Assembly: GCA_938044055.1 (NCBI GenBank)
Contig: CALIQO010000047.1
Coordinates: 1 to 7,066, forward strand
Source: an uncultured Saprospiraceae bacterium
GTDB taxonomy: Bacteria > Bacteroidota > Bacteroidia > Chitinophagales > Saprospiraceae
Reading direction: 5' to 3'
DNA: 7,066 bases
The notes beneath the pieces are model-generated. The model saw nothing but the letters and a program-made list of their open reading frames with translations. It did not search any database and was not told where the DNA came from. The translations under genes were made by a program, and so were the position numbers. Shown here one piece after another: positions 4,775 to 7,066 of this stretch (the first letter of the stretch is position 1; every line of letters starts with the position of its first letter).

Positions 4775-6772
4775 ATGGAAAAAACAATTTTGAATTTACT
4801 ATTCAATCTGGGTGTTGCACTTATTATTTTGCCATTTAATTTGTTGGCTCATAACGGAGAAAGGGCCATTGCCTTACCTGTATCCAATTTAGTAATTGAT
4901 GGCAATGATGAAGACTGGCCAAGTCACTTCAGTAAGTATAAAATTTCAAGAAATAGCCCTGAAAATGAAGATGATTATAATGCATTCTTTCGGGTAGGGT
5001 ACAATTTAGAAGAGCAGTCATTGTATGTAATTGTTGTAGTTAAAGATGATCAACACATATTGTATTCTGAAAAAGACGATAAGCTATTCGGGCAAGATGC
5101 TCATTGGCTTTTTCTAGATGTAAAACACGAATTAAAAGGGTCGGGTGTGGCTTTTTATGCATTAAGTGAAAACTCCTTGAATTTGATGTTTAGTAAATAT
5201 GGTTGGGACAAGGATGTGCGTAATGAAAATTTAAATGGAATTCATCACGCTGTGAATAGAGATCAAGATGTTACAACTTACGAATGGAAAATTTTTCTGG
5301 GTGATGAATTGTATGTCAACAGAACAATAGGCATGGACCACGAAATTGTTGATGTAGATAATGATGGTTTTTCACTCATGAGCTGGGGAATATTTGGCGG
5401 AAAGAGTTCTATTTCCAATAATTTAGGTGATGTCTTTATTTTGGAAGAGGGTGCGAAAGAAATGGGCACATTAGAGGGAACGGCTGAATTAGACATCCCT
5501 TTCTCTGACCTAGTACCTTATGGTTTAGAGTTGGTCAATATAGACTATCCGGATATGTGGACGCAATTCCCGTTGCTCAGAAAAAAGAATTATCAACTAA
5601 ATCTTCCGCAAGGGAGGTATCGTATAAAATCAGCCTTGATAGGCAACGTCACTGATAAAGATTTATATCTAAGTTCAAGAGACGATAATGGCGTGGAAGT
5701 AGAAGTTGCAAGGGGTAAAGTGACAACTGCTCCATTATATAAAGCAAGCGCCCAGAAGGCGCCTCTATTCTTTTCTTCAAATCAAGGTGTTCTTCCTAAT
5801 TTCAACCCTAGTGACACCCTTGAAATTGATAAAGTTTTTAAAGAAATTATGCATCACTACTCCATACCTGGGTTACAATTGGCTTTAATAAAAGATGGAG
5901 AGGTTGTATATATTAAAAACTATGGATACGCCAATAGTTATGAAAGAAAAATGGTTCCTACGGATGCCTTGTTTGACGCTGGTTCTGTGACTAAGCCTGT
6001 ATTTGCGCTTCTTGTAATGAAGCTCGTTGAAGAAGGCATAATTGATTTGGATTATCCATTATATAAATACTTACCTTATGAGGATATAGCCCATGATACT
6101 ACTTATCATCAATTGACAGCTCGACACGTTCTAAGCCATCGTACAGGTTTTCCAAATTGGAGAAATGGACAATTGAATTTTATTAACTCTCCAGGCACAT
6201 TTGGATATTCGGGAGAAGGATTTGTTTATTTATCAAATGTGGTAGAGAAATTAACCGAGATGAATATTGAATCTTTATTGTTGAAATACATAATAGAACC
6301 TTTGGATATGAAGGACACTTATTTTACAACCAATAAAACCGTGATTAAACATTTAACCTTTGGCCACGACGATAAATATACGAGTGCATTAAGAGTTACT
6401 GAAACTCCAAATATGGCTTACTCAATGCATACCCATGCAAAGGATTTTTCAAAATTCATTATCTCACTTATGAATAGGAATTTAATCGATAAAAGCACTT
6501 ATGATAAAATGTTTTCCAAGCAAATTGACATTCCAGAAAATTGGTCTGAAGCCAATACAGATTGGAAACAAGGATTTGGATTAGGATACCAATTAAAATA
6601 TTCCCCATTGGGATTTGCTTATGGGCATAGCGGCAGAAATGGCGGCTACGATTGTTCATTTGAAGTATATGATGATGCAGGTGTCGCGTACGTATTTTTT
6701 ACCAATAGCAGCAATGGCTTTAGAATAAAAAACGTAGTTAGGGAATTCCTAATCACTGGGAATAAAAACTAA
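4775..6772 (+). CDS. Secreted CBM9/DOMON-like domain fused to a beta-lactamase-fold serine hydrolase
   Basis: The 665-residue protein begins with a signal peptide (K3, a hydrophobic stretch to about L24, likely cut after LLA at 25), so it acts outside the inner membrane. Residues about 36-223 resemble a family-9 carbohydrate-binding or DOMON-like beta-sandwich: LVIDGNDEDWP at the start, then SLYVIVVVKDDQ, DAHWLFLDVK, TYEWKIFLG and NNLGDVFIL. Residues about 224-335 form a separate beta-rich linker without a clear family. Residues about 348-660 are a class C beta-lactamase/D-aminopeptidase-type serine hydrolase. The nucleophile motif is S404-V-T-K407 (DAGSVTKPVFALLVMK), followed by LTARHVLSHRTGFPNW, then Y478-S-G at the usual YxN position, and H618-S-G in YGHSGRNGG at the KTG position. 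Such enzymes cleave or transfer peptides, esters or amides; the substrate is unknown. HSG in place of KTG and YSG argue for an esterase or peptidase rather than a true lactamase. It stands alone on its strand. The ATG at 4775 precedes the signal peptide directly. Confidence 0.9.
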   Translation: MEKTILNLLFNLGVALIILPFNLLAHNGERAIALPVSNLVIDGNDEDWPSHFSKYKISRNSPENEDDYNAFFRVGYNLEEQSLYVIVVVKDDQHILYSEKDDKLFGQDAHWLFLDVKHELKGSGVAFYALSENSLNLMFSKYGWDKDVRNENLNGIHHAVNRDQDVTTYEWKIFLGDELYVNRTIGMDHEIVDVDNDGFSLMSWGIFGGKSSISNNLGDVFILEEGAKEMGTLEGTAELDIPFSDLVPYGLELVNIDYPDMWTQFPLLRKKNYQLNLPQGRYRIKSALIGNVTDKDLYLSSRDDNGVEVEVARGKVTTAPLYKASAQKAPLFFSSNQGVLPNFNPSDTLEIDKVFKEIMHHYSIPGLQLALIKDGEVVYIKNYGYANSYERKMVPTDALFDAGSVTKPVFALLVMKLVEEGIIDLDYPLYKYLPYEDIAHDTTYHQLTARHVLSHRTGFPNWRNGQLNFINSPGTFGYSGEGFVYLSNVVEKLTEMNIESLLLKYIIEPLDMKDTYFTTNKTVIKHLTFGHDDKYTSALRVTETPNMAYSMHTHAKDFSKFIISLMNRNLIDKSTYDKMFSKQIDIPENWSEANTDWKQGFGLGYQLKYSPLGFAYGHSGRNGGYDCSFEVYDDAGVAYVFFTNSSNGFRIKNVVREFLITGNKN

Positions 6773-6884
6773 CTGGTTAAATCATTGTACCCAGAAATTG
6801 CAGACCCAATCAGATCAGTAAGTTTTATAAAACTGGACGCCAAAGTGATTTGTTGAGAATACTGATAAGGACTACGCTGTTTGT

Positions 6885-6944
6885 ATGAACAGGATACAAA
6901 AAGAATTAGAAGAACTATTGGAGAAATTAAGGACGGAACAATAA
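6885..6944 (+). CDS. Possible 19-residue ORF with a charged helix
   Basis: ATG to TAA encodes MNRIQKELEELLEKLRTEQ, a short amphipathic helix rich in E, K and L with heptad-like leucine spacing. The frame is open upstream to a stop at 6846-6848, adding VENTDKDYAVC before the methionine. It may therefore be the tail of a decayed gene and not a free microprotein. There is no clear ribosome-binding site. A chance ORF of this length is likely. Confidence 0.2.
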   Translation: MNRIQKELEELLEKLRTEQ

Positions 6945-6960
6945 ATTAAAAGAGATCTAT

Positions 6961-6996
6961 GTCTAAAGACTAAAAGACAATGTCTTTTATGTAGAC
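6961..6996. terminator. Hairpin with a nearly perfect palindromic core, possible terminator
   Basis: TAAAAGACA (6971-6979) pairs with TGTCTTTTA (6981-6989), nine pairs with a single central base, flanked by an outer GTCTA (6961-6965) and TAGAC (6992-6996). The core A- and T-tracts would suit termination on either strand, but no T-run follows the outer stem. It lies 190 bases after the serine hydrolase stop, so it could end that transcript or one converging from the right. Confidence 0.35.
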
Positions 6997-7066
6997 CTGT
7001 TGTGTTTAGTCATCCCATTATGGCCCCTTATGTCAAACCAATATAAACCAGGATAAAATTCTTTAA

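Larger units (their letters stand above)
6773..7066. other. Non-coding 3' flank of the serine hydrolase
   Basis: No supported gene lies here. The stretch contains a doubtful short ORF (6885-6944) and a strong hairpin (6961-6996). The final 70 bases show no recognisable structure or start of a gene. Confidence 0.5.

Noticed and set aside
5278..5496. Minus-strand open frame of 72 codons inside the serine hydrolase gene
   Set aside because: It is a shadow of the coding strand of a clear gene.
6468..6659. Minus-strand open frame of 63 codons at the 3' end of the serine hydrolase gene
   Set aside because: It overlaps the conserved HSG region on the opposite strand, with no independent support.

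Overview
The window is AT-rich, has few recognisable Shine-Dalgarno sites, and carries families typical of Bacteroidota: an AraC regulator with a DUF6597-type sensor next to a VOC protein, a secreted CBM9-like/serine-hydrolase fusion, and IS110 and IS256 elements. It looks like a chromosomal segment of a Bacteroidota bacterium, possibly a marine or cytophagal type. That placement is inference from gene content and base composition, not from a marker gene.

Layout. (1) Positions 2-637 hold the effector-binding part of a LysR regulator whose DNA-binding N-terminus lies outside the window. (2) From about 638 to at most 2254 there is an IS110-family insertion sequence. It has an intact 347-residue DEDD/serine recombinase (806-1849), a hairpin over the recombinase start codon (751-807), and a 280-base, densely folded non-coding stretch after the gene. 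That stretch is a candidate bridge RNA, the guide RNA that IS110-type recombinases use to pair donor and target DNA. The element ends could not be fixed. (3) Positions 2453-3757 carry an AraC-type regulator and a VOC (glyoxalase/bleomycin-resistance fold) protein, probably a regulator-effector pair. (4) Positions 3733-4278 are the C-terminal half of an IS256-type transposase, dead by several lesions. It is fused end-on to the VOC gene, so the last VOC codons are transposon DNA read in another frame. (5) Positions 4279-4774 contain three perfect hairpins in a row (4289-4379) and a probable frameshifted remnant of an unknown gene (4482-4740). (6) Positions 4775-6772 encode a secreted 665-residue protein with a CBM9/DOMON-like N-terminal domain and a beta-lactamase-fold serine hydrolase C-terminal domain. 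(7) The last 290 bases hold a doubtful 19-residue ORF and a strong hairpin.

The window reads as an accessory or rearranged zone in which two unrelated insertion sequences and a decayed gene sit between ordinary regulatory and enzyme genes. The most interesting item is the structured RNA region beside the intact IS110 recombinase, including an exact 11-base word repeated between that RNA and DNA further downstream.
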